A stretch of 64,000 bases of DNA from Enoplolaimus lenunculus (lineage: Eukaryota > Nematoda > Enoplea > Enoplida > Thoracostomopsidae), in contig JASANG010002792.1 in assembly GCA_030248215.1 (NCBI GenBank), positions 248,001-312,000 of the forward strand. The letters are read 5' to 3'. Of this stretch, positions 23,430 to 64,000 are shown one piece after another. Position 1 is the stretch's first letter. Every line of letters begins with the position of its first letter. The position numbers and the translations under genes are program-made. The notes below the pieces were generated by a model. That model searched no databases. It saw nothing but the letters and a program-made list of their open reading frames with translations, and was not told the DNA's origin.

Positions 23430-24200
23430 AACATTGATTGGTTAAAGCGCTAAAATTTCGCTTTACATCAATGTTTAAATTTCACGCATTCGTCACTTGC
23501 TGACAGCAAATCAGAAACGTTAATAATAAATAGATCAATATTATATCACAGTAAGCTCACAATACGAACACAATGAACAGTATTGTAATTGATGCGTGAC
23601 CACAAAATACGCAATTCATTAAATGTCTCAATAAAACAACAATAAGAATAATATAACTGAGTCAATGTCAATGAACCTAATCTGGACCTCGATGGTTAAG
23701 GTTTGTTCAAATCTGGGCAACCTATTTAAACCAATTTTTAACTTTTTAATTTCAATCCATATTGCTAATATTGAATTAGAAAAGGTTTCCATTGATTTTA
23801 ATCAACAAGGGCATATTATCAAGAAGAAACCGCTTGTTCATAATAAATGTTTCGCTTTCTGAAAGGTACAACGCTAGAAGGGGAGAAAATAGTTCACGAG
23901 AGAAAATGGGAGGGGGGTTGGGGAGAATTTATTCATGAGAAGATCAACTTTGCGGAACCGAGCGGAATGCATACCCAACACACCGATATCTACAAGATGT
24001 ATGCAAGCTTCAAACTGACAAGATATTCTAGAGATTAACGTGTGCAGCCTCATATTATTTACGCTATCAACAGTATTTTTAATGCACAAAACCATTCATG
24101 CCTTTAAAATAACATTGATACAAACACACGATTACTGAGCCTATGTGATGGGTTAGAAATTACGTTGCTCTGACATAATGGTGTTGACAAGCGAACTGGT
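23430..24200. other. Intergenic spacer before the WDFY3 3' end
   Basis: No gene or repeat recognised. The convergent spacing between the two poly(A) signals (18,644 and 24,222) is about 5.6 kb. Confidence 0.4.
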
Positions 24201-24221
24201 TGTGTGCTGTGTAAAGACAGA

Positions 24222-24227
24222 TTTATT
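24222..24227 (-). promoter_or_regulatory. WDFY3: Poly(A) signal AATAAA of WDFY3
   Basis: On the minus strand AATAAA lies 200 bases after the WDFY3 stop, followed by TCTGTCTTTAC and a GT-rich stretch. This gives a 3' UTR of about 220-240 nt and places the gene end near 24,200. Confidence 0.65.
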
Positions 24228-24426
24228 AGGGATCGAAAAATTATACCACATCCATACATACTTTTCGTGTTTATCACCTACAGAATAAAACCTATAATAA
24301 TTATTACACTGTAAAAAGACACGCCTAAGGTTACATGATATATCCTGTATTACACCTCATCTTTTTGTAATCATGCACATGAAATACATACCATTAATGT
24401 TTGTAATGAGAATTTTCACCACACTG

Positions 24427-63784
<39,358 letters not shown>

Positions 63785-64000
63785 CTGCAACGGAAACAAA
63801 AGATCTATAAGCTGTGTCGTTGATATCACAACCACACTGCTTGTACAGCAAAACTAACTACAAGTTAGAAATATGTCGACAACAAAAGCTAGCGTTCGGT
63901 TAACACGAAGAATGTCATTATGAAAAGTGACTTCGTATCAGACCAGTACGTATACAGATTGCGAGCGTCACATAACAAACTCTCATAACGTTACTTGATC

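Overview
The window is nuclear DNA from a metazoan, most likely an invertebrate. It is AT-rich and uses the standard code, with spliceosomal introns of about 70 bases to several kb. It carries many short non-autonomous DNA transposons, tRNA-derived repeats and minisatellites. I see no bacterial gene organisation, no rRNA gene and no intact autonomous transposon gene. The species cannot be named from what is visible.

Two protein genes converge tail to tail. (1) Plus strand, about 1-18,640: the 3' part of a gene whose start lies left of the window. Eight exons join in phase into 1,162 codons plus a stop. The product has short alternating linker exons (two of them a tandem exon duplication), one U1/matrin-type C2H2 zinc finger, a proline/serine-rich stretch and a long charged, disordered tail. 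I know the finger type but do not recognise the protein. (2) Minus strand, about 64,000 down to 24,200: the ortholog of WDFY3 (ALFY; blue cheese in flies), a giant BEACH-WD40-FYVE selective-autophagy scaffold. I can follow 61 exons in continuous reading phase, 9,387 nt or 3,128 codons plus stop. That covers the armadillo-like region, a concanavalin-like insert, the PH-like and BEACH domains, WD40 blades, a candidate LIR motif and the C-terminal FYVE finger. The 5' end, roughly 400-600 codons, lies beyond base 64,000.

Layout: 1-17,558 exons and repeat-rich introns of the matrin-finger gene; 17,559-18,650 its 3' UTR; 18,650-24,200 intergenic DNA full of transposon copies (hAT-like, one piggyBac-like element with a tRNA-like core) and one isolated exon-like stretch; 24,200-64,000 WDFY3, with element clusters in its larger introns (30.0-32.8, 44.1-46.7, 47.0-49.2, 52.7-56.4 and 58.6-59.6 kb).

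The most distinctive feature is the transposon population. Many 280-1,560 bp elements are built alike: imperfect terminal inverted repeats, in the clear cases an 8-bp target-site duplication (hAT hallmark), and subterminal arrays of one short, often palindromic motif that differs between families (GGAACCGGAA, GGATATCCGG, ACCGAGACCG, ACCCGCGGGTA, and possibly ACTTAAGTA). Other points worth following are two GC-AG introns in WDFY3, a conserved LIR-like FVFV motif, a possible phase-neutral cassette exon of WDFY3 whose 3' border is interrupted by a nested hAT element, and an array element with roughly 150-bp repeat units.
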